Positions 41,936-48,647 of a DNA stretch of 64,000 bases are shown here, one piece after another. The notes beneath the pieces were generated by a model. It was not told where the DNA came from. It saw only the letters and a list, made by a program, of their open reading frames with translations, and made no database searches. This stretch comes from a virus. Numbering within the stretch: position 1 is the stretch's first letter; each line of letters begins with the position of its first letter. Position numbers and translations under genes: made by a program. The stretch covers positions 1 through 64,000 of the IMG/VR virus record IMGVR_UViG_3300023174_000058; one strand, given 5' to 3'.

Positions 41936-41984
41936 AAAAAAAGGCTAGGCGGCAGGGGCTAGCCCCCCAACCCTGCCCTTTTTT
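41936..41984. repeat. CTAG intergenic repeat 1
   Basis: A-tract, perfect core GGGGCTAGCCCC at 41955-41966, T-tract. Lies between the VWA gene end and the MoxR promoter. Confidence 0.85.
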
Positions 41985-41994
41985 GCGGGGCAGG

Positions 41995-42028
41995 AAAAAG
42001 CCCGCCCCCCATTTCGGGAGAGGCGGGC
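41995..42028 (-). terminator. Intrinsic terminator for the VWA gene
   Basis: On the - strand GCCCGCC/GGCGGGC stem followed by TTTTTCC. Confidence 0.82.
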
Positions 42029-42043
42029 AGGGTTCCTGTGCTA

Positions 42044-43255
42044 TTAGTTCAGTTTCTTCTTAATGGGGATGATACGCTCGCCGTTTCGGAAGTATGGATT
42101 TTCCGCACCATTAAGGTCGGTCATCCACATACGGCGGCACTTGGAGGGTTTAGGCGCGGGAGCCATCATATCAGTCAGGACGATATGCCCGTCAAAGGTG
42201 CCAGCCTTGTTGACATACTCAGTCGGGGCGTCGAAATCGGTGCCGCCCATCATAACGCGGGTTGCCTTAGCCCGCTGGCCCTTCTTCCATTCATACACAA
42301 GGGTAGGCTCCACACGGGTATCGAACGGAATGACGGTAAAGGTTGCCAGTTTGGAAAGACTGTTAAGTTCGCCAAAGAACGCTTCAAGCAGTTCATCCGA
42401 AACGCTGCCGCTCTGGTCAATCGAAATGGCGATATGCGCGGAGCGGTTCGACTTCTTGCCGGGATGGATGTAAGGGAAACGCTTGTTGATACGTTTCACC
42501 GTGCTGGACTTGTGCGAACGCTGTGCATTACCAACGAACATACGGAGGACGGCTTTCCAGTCAATCGTACCATTAATGAAACGCAAAATCTCCTTCCGCA
42601 TATCATGCGGCACGCTGCCCCAACCGTTGCCCCCCTTGTTGTTGGCTTCCTCTGCGGCACCCTTCATAATCTCGCGCAGACGCTCCTTTGCCATAGCCTT
42701 GACTTCTTCCGGCACGTTGCCCTCGCCCCAGCCGTCGTGCGAGTCCATGTTACCGCACGAGCCATCGCAGGTGGGACCGTCGCCGCCATCCTCGCCGCTG
42801 GCATGGTTGCCGTCGCACTTACCGCCCTTTTCGTCCTGCTTGTCCTTCTCCAGCCGCTTATAGTAGTCCTCTGCGGTCAAACCATCGGGATAGTTAAACT
42901 TCTCAGGCATAAGGGCAAAATCGGGCAGTTCACCCTTAAGATGGCAGTTAATGGACAGATCGGTAGCAAAGTTCCAACGCTTACTGATCTTCTTGCCATC
43001 GGGCGAACGTCCGAGACAATGATCGAGCATAAGATGGTAAAGTTCGTGCTTTAGAACACCGCGACGATGGTTGTCGGGCAACTTCTCAAAAAACTCCTCG
43101 TTATAGACCATCTCGAAATGACCGTCATCCATAACGCGCACGCCAGCGGTAGGGACCGACTTGGTGGGACGCTTGGAAATATGACGCGACACGGCAGCGA
43201 AAAAAGACTCGTTCAAGAGCAGACGGAACATATCGTTTTCAAGATCGTAAGCCAT
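42044..43255 (-). CDS. VWA-like protein with HExxH metallopeptidase motif (DUF2201-like)
   Basis: 403 aa. The N-terminal domain has HELYH at residues 70-74 with a further His at 79, a zinc-protease-like site. A Gly/Asp/Cys-rich linker (~145-185) follows. The C-terminal VWA-like domain has a MIDAS motif DQSGS at 280-284 and later TDFDAP. This two-domain layout is that of MoxR-partner proteins of the DUF2201 type. Own promoter with TTGACA/TATAGT and a leader hairpin with an ATGGA loop. Confidence 0.87.
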   Translation of the reverse strand: MAYDLENDMFRLLLNESFFAAVSRHISKRPTKSVPTAGVRVMDDGHFEMVYNEEFFEKLPDNHRRGVLKHELYHLMLDHCLGRSPDGKKISKRWNFATDLSINCHLKGELPDFALMPEKFNYPDGLTAEDYYKRLEKDKQDEKGGKCDGNHASGEDGGDGPTCDGSCGNMDSHDGWGEGNVPEEVKAMAKERLREIMKGAAEEANNKGGNGWGSVPHDMRKEILRFINGTIDWKAVLRMFVGNAQRSHKSSTVKRINKRFPYIHPGKKSNRSAHIAISIDQSGSVSDELLEAFFGELNSLSKLATFTVIPFDTRVEPTLVYEWKKGQRAKATRVMMGGTDFDAPTEYVNKAGTFDGHIVLTDMMAPAPKPSKCRRMWMTDLNGAENPYFRNGERIIPIKKKLN

Positions 43256-43290
43256 CGCAGACCTCGCGCTGCTCCATGCAGCGTGGAGAG

Positions 43291-43320
43291 ACTATACAGC
43301 AGACGGGGGGCGGTTGTCAA
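43291..43320 (-). promoter_or_regulatory. Promoter of the VWA gene
   Basis: TTGACA, 18-bp spacer, TATAGT on the - strand. The RNA would begin CTCC-rich and then fold CGCTGC/GCAGCG around an ATGGA loop before the ribosome site. Confidence 0.75.
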
Positions 43321-43326
43321 TAGGGG

Positions 43327-43373
43327 AAAAAAGGCGGGGCCGTGGGGGCTAGCCCCTGCCAGATAACCTTTTT
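43327..43373. repeat. CTAG intergenic repeat 2
   Basis: Perfect core GGGGCTAGCCCC at 43345-43356 with AAAAAAGG and CCTTTTT flanks. Confidence 0.88.
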
Positions 43374-43394
43374 AGGCTACCGGCAGGGGTAGGA

Positions 43395-43997
43395 CTAGGG
43401 CATAATACCCGTTACATAATGATTATAGTTTCCACCCTTTTCGCTTCCAATCAGGAGACGTTGGGGCATGGTGACTTTCTTAACAAGAACTTCTGGGTCA
43501 TAATCAATATCGTGAGAAGGTGCTTCAATCGTAAAGTTAATCCGATTGTAATAATCATGTTCCTTTGACACGCTATTTGGATCCTTTAGGCGCATAAGCA
43601 TGCGGCTAATGGGCACGGAAACAGTAATCTCCTCAGCCCCACCATCAAAAGAAACAAGGCTAGCATGAACCGATCGGGCAATAAAACTTTCATTAACGTA
43701 TCTGGGTTCAAGTTTGACACGCTTTGAATACTTCAGATTGCGCGCTTCAATAAAGCCACAGTTAGCAACCCAATCAAAATCCTTTACCATGCAAAGTTTA
43801 AACTTCTCAGGACTCCAATAATCTTGGACTCGGAGAAGAGCGCCAACGCCCAGACCAACCTTGGCAAACCCTTCAATAAGGGCTTTGCGTTCCTTTGGAG
43901 TATGGGTTAACACAATGTTACGCTGGTCCTTGAAATCGGGGCAATCCGGCTTTCGGTGTCCAATATTCCTACAGTATCCGCAAAGACGCTCAGACAT
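43395..43997 (-). CDS. Zinc-knuckle protein
   Basis: 200 aa from Met at 43997. A CCHC zinc knuckle CGYCRNIGHRKPDC is at the N-terminus, as in nucleic-acid-binding gag-type knuckles. The rest is mixed alpha/beta with no other recognised motif. Monocistronic, with its own promoter and flanked by CTAG repeats. Confidence 0.78.
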   Translation of the reverse strand: MSERLCGYCRNIGHRKPDCPDFKDQRNIVLTHTPKERKALIEGFAKVGLGVGALLRVQDYWSPEKFKLCMVKDFDWVANCGFIEARNLKYSKRVKLEPRYVNESFIARSVHASLVSFDGGAEEITVSVPISRMLMRLKDPNSVSKEHDYYNRINFTIEAPSHDIDYDPEVLVKKVTMPQRLLIGSEKGGNYNHYVTGIMP

Positions 43998-44030
43998 AAT
44001 AGCCTCGCCGCTCTCCATGAGCGTAGGCAG

Positions 44031-44059
44031 ACAATAGCATGGGAACCTCACCGTGTCAA
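44031..44059 (-). promoter_or_regulatory. Promoter of the zinc-knuckle gene
   Basis: On the - strand TTGACA, 17-bp spacer ending in TGC, TATTGT. The leader folds CGCTC/GAGCG around ATGGA. Confidence 0.72.
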
Positions 44060-44066
44060 GAGGGAC

Positions 44067-44114
44067 AAAAAAGGACCGCTGAAAGGGGCTAGCCCCCTGC
44101 CCAACCGGTTTTAT
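44067..44114. repeat. CTAG intergenic repeat 3
   Basis: Perfect core at 44085-44096, A- and T-tract flanks. Lies directly after the 30-aa basic gene on the - strand. Confidence 0.87.
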
Positions 44115-44134
44115 CCAGCGGGAGGGGACCATCA

Positions 44135-44227
44135 TTAACGCTTCTTGTTTTGGTTACGGGTGCGGCGCTTCTTACTCCCGATCTTTCGCCTACCCTTGCG
44201 CGGACGGTTCTTTGCTGGCCAACCCAT
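44135..44227 (-). CDS. Very small basic protein
   Basis: 30 aa, about half Lys/Arg (GWPAKNRPRKGRRKIGSKKR...). AAAGGAG lies upstream of the ATG. It occupies a unit of its own, followed by a CTAG repeat terminator as all neighbouring genes are, which supports it being real. Could bind RNA or DNA. No relative recognised. Confidence 0.5.
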   Translation of the reverse strand: MGWPAKNRPRKGRRKIGSKKRRTRNQNKKR

Positions 44228-44289
44228 GACTAACTCCTTTTGTTAGGTCTATTCTTATCGAGCAAACTACTTATAGTATGGAGAACACA

Positions 44290-44886
44290 ATGGAAACTAC
44301 CAAAGTTTGTAATGGATGTAAAGAAGAAAAGTTACTTGTCGAATACAATAAAGACAAAAGCAAGAAAGACGGATACCAAACACGGTGTAGAGCCTGTAAG
44401 CAAGTTTCCGATAATGCTTGGAGGCAGGAGAACAAAGACAGCGTAAATGCTAAGTCGAAAGCATGGCGTAAGGTCAATAGGCAGCGAGCGCAAGAAAACA
44501 TTAAACGCTGGCAGGAGGAGAATCCAGAACGATACCGCGAAATCCAGCGCAAGCATTGGCGTAAGTCTTACGAAAAGAACAAGTTCAAGAAGCTTGTTTC
44601 CGGTGCTATTAAACGTTCACTCAAAGGAATATGGAAGTCAAAAGCCATCTTTGAAAGACTTGGCTATACCGTCGATCAACTCAAAGAGCATCTAGAAAGC
44701 AAGTTCACAGAAGGCATGACTTGGGAGAACCACGGCGAATGGCACATAGATCACATAACGCCACAGTCTTGGCTACCATTCTCCAGTATCGAAGACGAAA
44801 ACTTTATAAAGTGCTGGTCGCTAAGTAACCTTCAGCCTTTATGGGCTAAGGATAATATCAGCAAGGGTAACCGCTATGAAGGATAG
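44290..44886 (+). CDS. HNH endonuclease with N-terminal zinc finger
   Basis: 198 aa, ATG 44290 after GGAGAACAC (ATG 44278 also in frame). N-terminal CNGCKEEKLLVEYNKDK ... CRACK finger, a long basic helical stretch, then HNH-like WHIDHITPQSW and NLQPLWAKDNISKGNR. Inserted as a + strand gene between - strand units, as expected of a homing gene. Same architecture as 55947. Confidence 0.85.
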   Translation: METTKVCNGCKEEKLLVEYNKDKSKKDGYQTRCRACKQVSDNAWRQENKDSVNAKSKAWRKVNRQRAQENIKRWQEENPERYREIQRKHWRKSYEKNKFKKLVSGAIKRSLKGIWKSKAIFERLGYTVDQLKEHLESKFTEGMTWENHGEWHIDHITPQSWLPFSSIEDENFIKCWSLSNLQPLWAKDNISKGNRYEG

Positions 44887-44907
44887 GAGGCATACCGGAC
44901 CTCCCTT

Positions 44908-45126
44908 CTATGCGATAAACTTCCAACGCCTATTATCTGCTGCAATCTTACTTACCCCCTCTTTTGAGAGAGGGGCATCACCGTGGGTAAGACCAATCAT
45001 CTTAACCGTATCGGCGTCATAGAACTTTGGATCACACTCTATGTATTCTGCGATAAGATAATAAAAGTTCTTACCCAATCCATAGAAGCACCAGATATCG
45101 CCTACCTGTGGAGTACGGCTGCTCAT
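44908..45126 (-). CDS. G-D-I family, - strand member 27
   Basis: 72 aa from Met 45126. RTPQVGDIWCFYG, FYYLIAEYI, ends KFIA. Start overlaps the stop of member 26 (ATGA). The HNH gene at 44290-44886 ends just after this operon. Confidence 0.77.
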   Translation of the reverse strand: MSSRTPQVGDIWCFYGLGKNFYYLIAEYIECDPKFYDADTVKMIGLTHGDAPLSKEGVSKIAADNRRWKFIA

Positions 45127-45308
45127 GCTACCCACCTGTAGTACTGAAAACAGGAGATATCGGTTTCATCCTCGCCCCAAGCATTATCCAGCCACAGAAT
45201 AAAATAACGATGCCCCCACTTGCTGTACCTACGCACGATGCTAGTCACCATAAAGTGTGCCTGTGAGCCGGGGGAATAGTAGATGTCGCCTACCCGTGGA
45301 TCATACAT
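45123..45308 (-). CDS. G-D-I family, - strand member 26
   Basis: 61 aa. DPRVGDIYYSPG, HFMVTSIV, FILWLDN, ends RWVA. Coupled to both neighbours by overlaps. Confidence 0.77.
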   Translation of the reverse strand: MYDPRVGDIYYSPGSQAHFMVTSIVRRYSKWGHRYFILWLDNAWGEDETDISCFQYYRWVA

Positions 45309-45529
45309 TAGGCGAGCCTCTCACAATCTTTTAAAACACTAAAATCAAGTGACCACTCCCCATAGCCAGTATCCCAGTAGTTCGACTCCATTACAAGCAC
45401 TTCGTAATGCGGGTAGTGCTTTTCAGGCAGCCGCTTACCTACCAGAAGCACCGCATAGTTTGCAACCCCTTGCATTGGTTGCCGCATCTGGTACCGCAAA
45501 ATGTCGCCCGTGCAGACCGTTGAAATCAT
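45308..45529 (-). CDS. G-D-I family, - strand member 25, operon head
   Basis: 73 aa. VCTGDILRYQMR, NYAVLLVGK, LVMESN, ends ERLA. ATG lies six bases after the -10, so probably leaderless. Confidence 0.76.
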   Translation of the reverse strand: MISTVCTGDILRYQMRQPMQGVANYAVLLVGKRLPEKHYPHYEVLVMESNYWDTGYGEWSLDFSVLKDCERLA

Positions 45530-45535
45530 GGAAGC

Positions 45536-45564
45536 ACTCTACCAGAGAAGGGAGTGACTGTCAA
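45536..45564 (-). promoter_or_regulatory. Leaderless-type promoter for members 25-27
   Basis: On the - strand TTGACA, 17-bp spacer, TAGAGT, then GCTTCC and the ATG. Confidence 0.72.
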
Positions 45565-45569
45565 GGTGG

Positions 45570-45642
45570 CGGTCCCGGCTGGATTTGAACCAGCGTAACT
45601 CTGTTTAGAAGACAGATGCCTAATCCGCTAGACTACGGGACC
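45570..45642 (-). tRNA. tRNA-Arg (UCU)
   Basis: Cloverleaf on the - strand: acceptor GGTCCCG/CGGGACC, anticodon stem TCTGT/ACAGA with loop CTTCTAA (anticodon TCT), T-arm CTGGTTCAAATCCAG. CCA is encoded (45567-45569). Reads AGA, a codon common in the AT-rich genes. Confidence 0.92.
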
Positions 45643-45737
45643 GTAAACAAGAACAAAAAGGTGCCCCAAGCCAGTTATTCCTTCTTAGGAGCAGGCTGCA
45701 TAGGCGTTGCGCAAACGAGGAACCTATGCATTATTGG

Positions 45738-45809
45738 TGGGGAAGGTGGGGCTCGAACCCACAACTAACGGCTTAAAAGGCCGCTACTCTACCATTGAGT
45801 TACTTCCCC
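45738..45809 (-). tRNA. tRNA-Lys (UUU)
   Basis: Acceptor GGGGAAG/CTTCCCC, anticodon loop CTTTTAA (TTT) on stem GCGGC/GCCGT, T-arm with GGTTCGAGCCC. CCA encoded at 45735-45737. Confidence 0.9.
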
Positions 45810-45819
45810 GAAAAGTTGG

Positions 45820-45902
45820 TGCCCAAGGCCGGACTCGAACCGGCAAGCCTGTTACGGCGGAAGATTTTAAGTCTTCTGTGTATACCATTTCACCACTTGG
45901 GC
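45820..45902 (-). tRNA. tRNA-Leu (UAA)
   Basis: Acceptor GCCCAAG/CTTGGGC, anticodon stem GAAGA/TCTTC with loop CTTAAAA (TAA), a class II variable arm and T-arm GCCGGTTCGAGTCCGGC. CCA encoded at 45817-45819. Confidence 0.92.
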
Positions 45903-45908
45903 AAGTGG

Positions 45909-45996
45909 TCGGCCCGCTAGGAGTCGAACCTAGTCTAGGCGGTCATCTACCGCAAAACGATTATAAGTCGTTCTCGCATTGCCGATGCACGGGCCG
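45909..45996 (-). tRNA. Unusual class II tRNA, anticodon UAU
   Basis: Acceptor CGGCCCG/CGGGCCG, anticodon stem AACGA/TCGTT with loop CTTATAA (TAT), long variable arm with GCGGT/ACCGC stem, T-arm CTAGGTTCGACTCCTAG, encoded CCA. UAU would read the Ile codon AUA, but Ile tRNAs are normally class I. The D-arm is short and irregular (GCAT/ATGC). Identity is therefore uncertain. Confidence 0.75.
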
Positions 45997-46002
45997 ATTA
46001 TT

Positions 46003-46332
46003 CTATTTTTCTAGTTCATCGTGAAGTTCACTATGGCAATTATGACAGACCATAATGCACTTGTCAAGTTCTTCTTTTATCTTCTCCCACTTGCGAGCAT
46101 GGGAACCAGAGATCCCAAAGTCTTTTTGGGAAGGGTCGAGATGGTGAAAGGCTAGGGCACGCTTACTCTTGCAGTACCCGCACCTCTCACATTTCCCGCC
46201 TTTATATTCGACACACCGATCTTTCAAGTCGTGTCGCTTACGGTTTGACATACAGGAGTTACAGACAGTCCTAGTATGCCCTTTCTTTCTATCATAGTCA
46301 AACGATCTTTTACACTCTTTACACTCAGTCAT
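46003..46332 (-). CDS. Small HNH endonuclease in the tRNA operon
   Basis: 109 aa. Zinc pairs CKEC, CNSC, CERCGYC and CHNC surround the HNH core ALAFHHLDPSQKDF ... IMVCHNCHSELHDE. GGAGG and the ATG lie in a stable hairpin (46331-46384), so translation may be controlled. It lies between a tRNA 5' half and the UAU tRNA, inside one tRNA transcription unit. Confidence 0.85.
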   Translation of the reverse strand: MTECKECKRSFDYDRKKGHTRTVCNSCMSNRKRHDLKDRCVEYKGGKCERCGYCKSKRALAFHHLDPSQKDFGISGSHARKWEKIKEELDKCIMVCHNCHSELHDELEK

Positions 46333-46384
46333 GTGGGAGCCTCCTATGCTCTAACTAGTGCGAGAGCGGAGATTGTTCCCACAT
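46331..46384 (-). promoter_or_regulatory. Hairpin sequestering the HNH start
   Basis: ATGTGGGA pairs with TCCCACAT, and inside CTCC with GGAG and GCTCT with AGAGC. The ribosome site and ATG of the HNH gene are in the 3' arms. Confidence 0.6.
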
Positions 46385-46408
46385 TTCTAACCGCTAGGCT
46401 ACAGGACC
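46385..46408 (-). pseudogene. tRNA 5' half, interrupted
   Basis: GGTCCTGTAGCCTAGCGGTTAG reads as acceptor 5' strand plus D-arm of a tRNA (similar to the Arg tRNA start), but no anticodon arm or matching CAGGACC 3' strand follows; instead comes the HNH hairpin and gene. A disrupted tRNA or 5' exon. Confidence 0.55.
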
Positions 46409-46421
46409 ATCGAACAAAAAC

Positions 46422-46450
46422 ATCTTACCACATCACCGGCAGGACTTCAA
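46422..46450 (-). promoter_or_regulatory. Promoter of the tRNA operon
   Basis: On the - strand TTGAAG, 17-bp spacer, TAAGAT, with the tRNA 5' half starting about 14 bases after the -10. Confidence 0.6.
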
Positions 46451-46602
46451 GAAGTTTCTTTTGAGGCAATAAAGTCACGCAGTACCTTACGCAGATCCAT
46501 CAGCCGATCCTCGTCGCTCTCGTCAAAGCGCCCAGTAAACAGCACCTCGTTGATTGCTTCGAGCAGTACGATGGCAAGATCCCTGTCTACTTCGATGTTC
46601 AT
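46447..46602 (-). CDS. Small hypothetical protein, leaderless start
   Basis: 51 aa from ATG 46602, seven bases after the -10. Helical and acidic (VDRDLAIVLLEAINEVLF). Single-gene unit whose 3' end overlaps the tRNA operon promoter. Confidence 0.65.
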   Translation of the reverse strand: MNIEVDRDLAIVLLEAINEVLFTGRFDESDEDRLMDLRKVLRDFIASKETS

Positions 46603-46609
46603 GGAGAGC

Positions 46610-46638
46610 ATCCTATCACTTGTGCGAGGGGTTGTCAA
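46610..46638 (-). promoter_or_regulatory. Leaderless-type promoter
   Basis: TTGACA, 17-bp spacer, TAGGAT, GCTCTCC, ATG on the - strand. Its -35 shares bases with the 3' end of the tRNA-like gene just upstream. Confidence 0.7.
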
Positions 46639-46746
46639 GCGGGCCGTGGAGTCGAACCACGCAGCCCCAACCCTCTAACAGTTAGAGGTTATGTTAGCGG
46701 ATGGAACTCAGTCCGCCAGTTACCAAGTACCCCGTACCGCCCGCTT
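46637..46746 (-). tRNA. tRNA-like gene with large variable arm, isotype unclear
   Basis: 8-bp end pairing AAGCGGGC/GCCCGCTT, a good T-arm CGTGGTTCGACTCCACG, a 9-bp variable-arm hairpin (AACCTCTAA/TTAGAGGGTT) and a 7-bp arm (GGCGGA/TCCGCT) where the anticodon arm should be, but with a 10-nt loop CTGAGTTCCA. No CCA. A degenerate class II tRNA or a tRNA-like RNA. Confidence 0.5.
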
Positions 46747-46755
46747 GATGAACGT

Positions 46756-46784
46756 ATAGTACCCCGGATCGTGTCACTTGTCAA
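46756..46784 (-). promoter_or_regulatory. Promoter of the tRNA-like gene
   Basis: TTGACA, 17-bp spacer, TACTAT on the - strand; transcription would start about 3 bases before the tRNA-like 5' end. Confidence 0.72.
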
Positions 46785-46791
46785 CGAACAT

Positions 46792-46838
46792 AAAAGGAGG
46801 TAGGAGAAGGGCTAGCCCCCCTGCCCCCCGCTTTTATT
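46792..46838. repeat. CTAG intergenic repeat 4
   Basis: Core AGGGCTAGCCCC (one mismatch) at 46808-46819; ATAAAA and TTTTATT flanks, plus a CCCCGC/GCGGGG hairpin enclosing TTTTATT. Confidence 0.83.
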
Positions 46839-46859
46839 GCGGGGGTGGGGTTGGTCGTG

Positions 46860-47609
46860 CTACTGCTGCGGCTTCTCGCGGTACTTCTTAATAACGCGCT
46901 CAGGCACCGCAACCTGTTCGCCAGTAGTAATCCACAGGACATTAATCATGCGGGAGCCCTTACCGCCCCGTGACTTGCGGCTGATCTCCTCCTTGTGTTC
47001 CACAACCATACCAATACGCTCCTCGCTATGTGCCAATCCCTTGCCATAGGTAGGATCATGGCGGTATGAACCCTTGAACGGGTGACGGAGCATCACCTGA
47101 TCGCCAACATCGTACACAATATCGCGCTTAAGTTCGCGGTACTTGCTACCCTCGTGCCCCATAGCAACACGGGCAAACATCTTCCAATGGAGGGGACGGT
47201 CAAGCCAACCAAGGGCTTTTGCCTGTTCCTGACTGTGGTGTATCCCATCACGATCATAATACCACCACATATTCTGTGAGCAGTTGGTATACATCTCCTG
47301 CATATCGGGGCGGGCGTCATACCATTCAAAAAACTTCTTATCAAAAGCGTCCCATTCAGGGGAATGATCCGCTGCAAGGTTTTCCAGCGTCCACTTTTGG
47401 CTAGGGGTAATCAGCCCGTTCGTCTCAAAGTAGGTCTTGACGGATGGCACAAAGTCTCTGTTATAGTGGCTCTTGCTCTGGGCTGCAAACTCCAGCAGTT
47501 GCGGGATCGTATACTTTTCGTTGCCCTGCTCGTCAAACAGGAAGTCACGCTCGCGGATAGGGAACACAAGGTCGATCTCGTAGGGCTTCACTTTCTTGGT
47601 ACGCGGCAT
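46860..47609 (-). CDS. Hypothetical protein with C-terminal SH3-like segment
   Basis: 249 aa from ATG 47609 (GAAGGAGGCAAC). Trp/Tyr-rich middle. The C-terminal ~70 residues, VYDVGDQVMLRHPFKG ... RIGMVVEHKEE, look like a small barrel distantly similar to the G-D-I family. Leader hairpin CGCTC-ATGGA-GAGCG. Confidence 0.72.
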   Translation of the reverse strand: MPRTKKVKPYEIDLVFPIRERDFLFDEQGNEKYTIPQLLEFAAQSKSHYNRDFVPSVKTYFETNGLITPSQKWTLENLAADHSPEWDAFDKKFFEWYDARPDMQEMYTNCSQNMWWYYDRDGIHHSQEQAKALGWLDRPLHWKMFARVAMGHEGSKYRELKRDIVYDVGDQVMLRHPFKGSYRHDPTYGKGLAHSEERIGMVVEHKEEISRKSRGGKGSRMINVLWITTGEQVAVPERVIKKYREKPQQ

Positions 47610-47643
47610 CGTTGCCTCCTTCGCTCTCCATGAGCGTATGCGG

Positions 47644-47672
47644 ACTATATATGGTCCCCTGCATTGTGTCAA
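47644..47672 (-). promoter_or_regulatory. Promoter of the 249-aa gene
   Basis: TTGACA, 17-bp spacer, TATAGT on the - strand. Confidence 0.78.
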
Positions 47673-47677
47673 GCGAC

Positions 47678-47722
47678 AAAAAAAGGTGTTCGGCGGGGGC
47701 TAGCCCTCCCCCAAGGGCCTTT
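47678..47722. repeat. CTAG intergenic repeat 5
   Basis: Core GGGGCTAGCCCT (one mismatch) at 47696-47707 between AAAAAAAGG and GGCCTTT. Confidence 0.8.
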
Positions 47723-47750
47723 AATCAATGCTTGTAAAGACACCAGCGGT

Positions 47751-48089
47751 TCATGCCTTCCCTTTGTGGTTAACATTCCCCGTAAAGGTTGCCTTTGTCT
47801 GGAAGGACACAGCGGGTTCCTTTGCGCGGAAATGCATTTGACATTGCTTGCCCGTGTTCAATCCACTAGTGGCACGCCAGTAGTCCTTGTAGGCATCACG
47901 GTCCTGTTGGGAGTTGAACTTAAGCACTTGGACCGCTGCTTGCTTACCCTCGCCAGCACTAATGCCAAGGTAACGCACCGTGTCATCGGTAGAACAATCG
48001 GGGCAGTGGTGGGAGAGTCCCCCGGCTCGACGCTTCTCGCGGGAGTGAGGGTCGAAAAGCGCGTCACACTCAATACAAACTTTACTCAT
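47751..48089 (-). CDS. Cys-rich zinc-finger-like protein
   Basis: 112 aa. Two CxxC pairs (CIEC near the N-terminus, CPDC at ~33) and a basic helix (SREKRRAGG) between them. It is the last gene of a G-D-I operon (ATGA overlap with the member before it), the only non-family gene there. Confidence 0.75.
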   Translation of the reverse strand: MSKVCIECDALFDPHSREKRRAGGLSHHCPDCSTDDTVRYLGISAGEGKQAAVQVLKFNSQQDRDAYKDYWRATSGLNTGKQCQMHFRAKEPAVSFQTKATFTGNVNHKGKA

Positions 48090-48280
48090 GCTACGAACCT
48101 CCAACGCCTTTCACCTTGAAATACTATATGTGCACTCTTGCCATCAGTCAAGCACAAACCTTGAAAAAACTTTGCGTGGGGGACTCTTGCGTTACCTTTC
48201 AGCGGTTCCAGAAGGAGCCAATAACTCTTGACCTCCGCAAGATCGGTCCATTCCCAAATGTCACCAACCTGTGGAGTCAT
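48086..48280 (-). CDS. G-D-I family, - strand member 31
   Basis: 64 aa. TPQVGDIWEWTD, YWLLLEPL, LCLTDGK, ends RFVA. Overlaps the zinc-finger gene. Confidence 0.77.
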   Translation of the reverse strand: MTPQVGDIWEWTDLAEVKSYWLLLEPLKGNARVPHAKFFQGLCLTDGKSAHIVFQGERRWRFVA

Positions 48281-48441
48281 GCTACGAACCTCCACCCGGG
48301 AGTACGAGAGAGCAACATTATCTGCGTTCTCCTGCCAGATGTCAAGCTCAAAGCTTCAAAAGAATCGTGATGGAACTCTTTAGTTAGAAGCCAGTATTTG
48401 CGATCCTCAAAGCACCAGATGTCACCAACCTGCGGAGTCAT
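48277..48441 (-). CDS. G-D-I family, - strand member 30 (short)
   Basis: 54 aa. TPQVGDIWCFED, YWLLTKEF, LSLTSG, ends RFVA. The spacing loop is shorter than in relatives. ATGA junctions on both sides. Confidence 0.77.
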   Translation of the reverse strand: MTPQVGDIWCFEDRKYWLLTKEFHHDSFEALSLTSGRRTQIMLLSRTPGWRFVA

Positions 48442-48647
48442 GCTACCATCCGTCCGTCGCGGGAAATCGAATCCGCGTAAACCTCGTACTTGCCCCCTGT
48501 TTCTAGCACAAGGCAGCGGGCAGCGCAAGTTTCGCTTCGGTACTGGATCGTCTCAAAAAACTCAGTTATGAGCAGATGATAGTAGCCCCAATCGCTACCA
48601 CGGGGCTTGCAGTTGAGCACCCAGATGTCCCCAATCTGTGGAGTCAC
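48438..48647 (-). CDS. G-D-I family, - strand member 29 (GTG start)
   Basis: 69 aa from GTG 48647, overlapping the previous stop (GTGA), with GGAGGAGGA just upstream. TPQIGDIWVLNC, YHLLITEF, LVLETGG, ends RMVA. Confidence 0.76.
   Translation of the reverse strand: MTPQIGDIWVLNCKPRGSDWGYYHLLITEFFETIQYRSETCAARCLVLETGGKYEVYADSISRDGRMVA

Noticed and set aside
42038-43054. 338-aa open frame on the + strand
   Set aside because: Antisense of the VWA/HExxH gene; no promoter or ribosome site.
47664-48119. 151-aa + strand frame
   Set aside because: Runs through a CTAG repeat and antisense to the zinc-finger gene.
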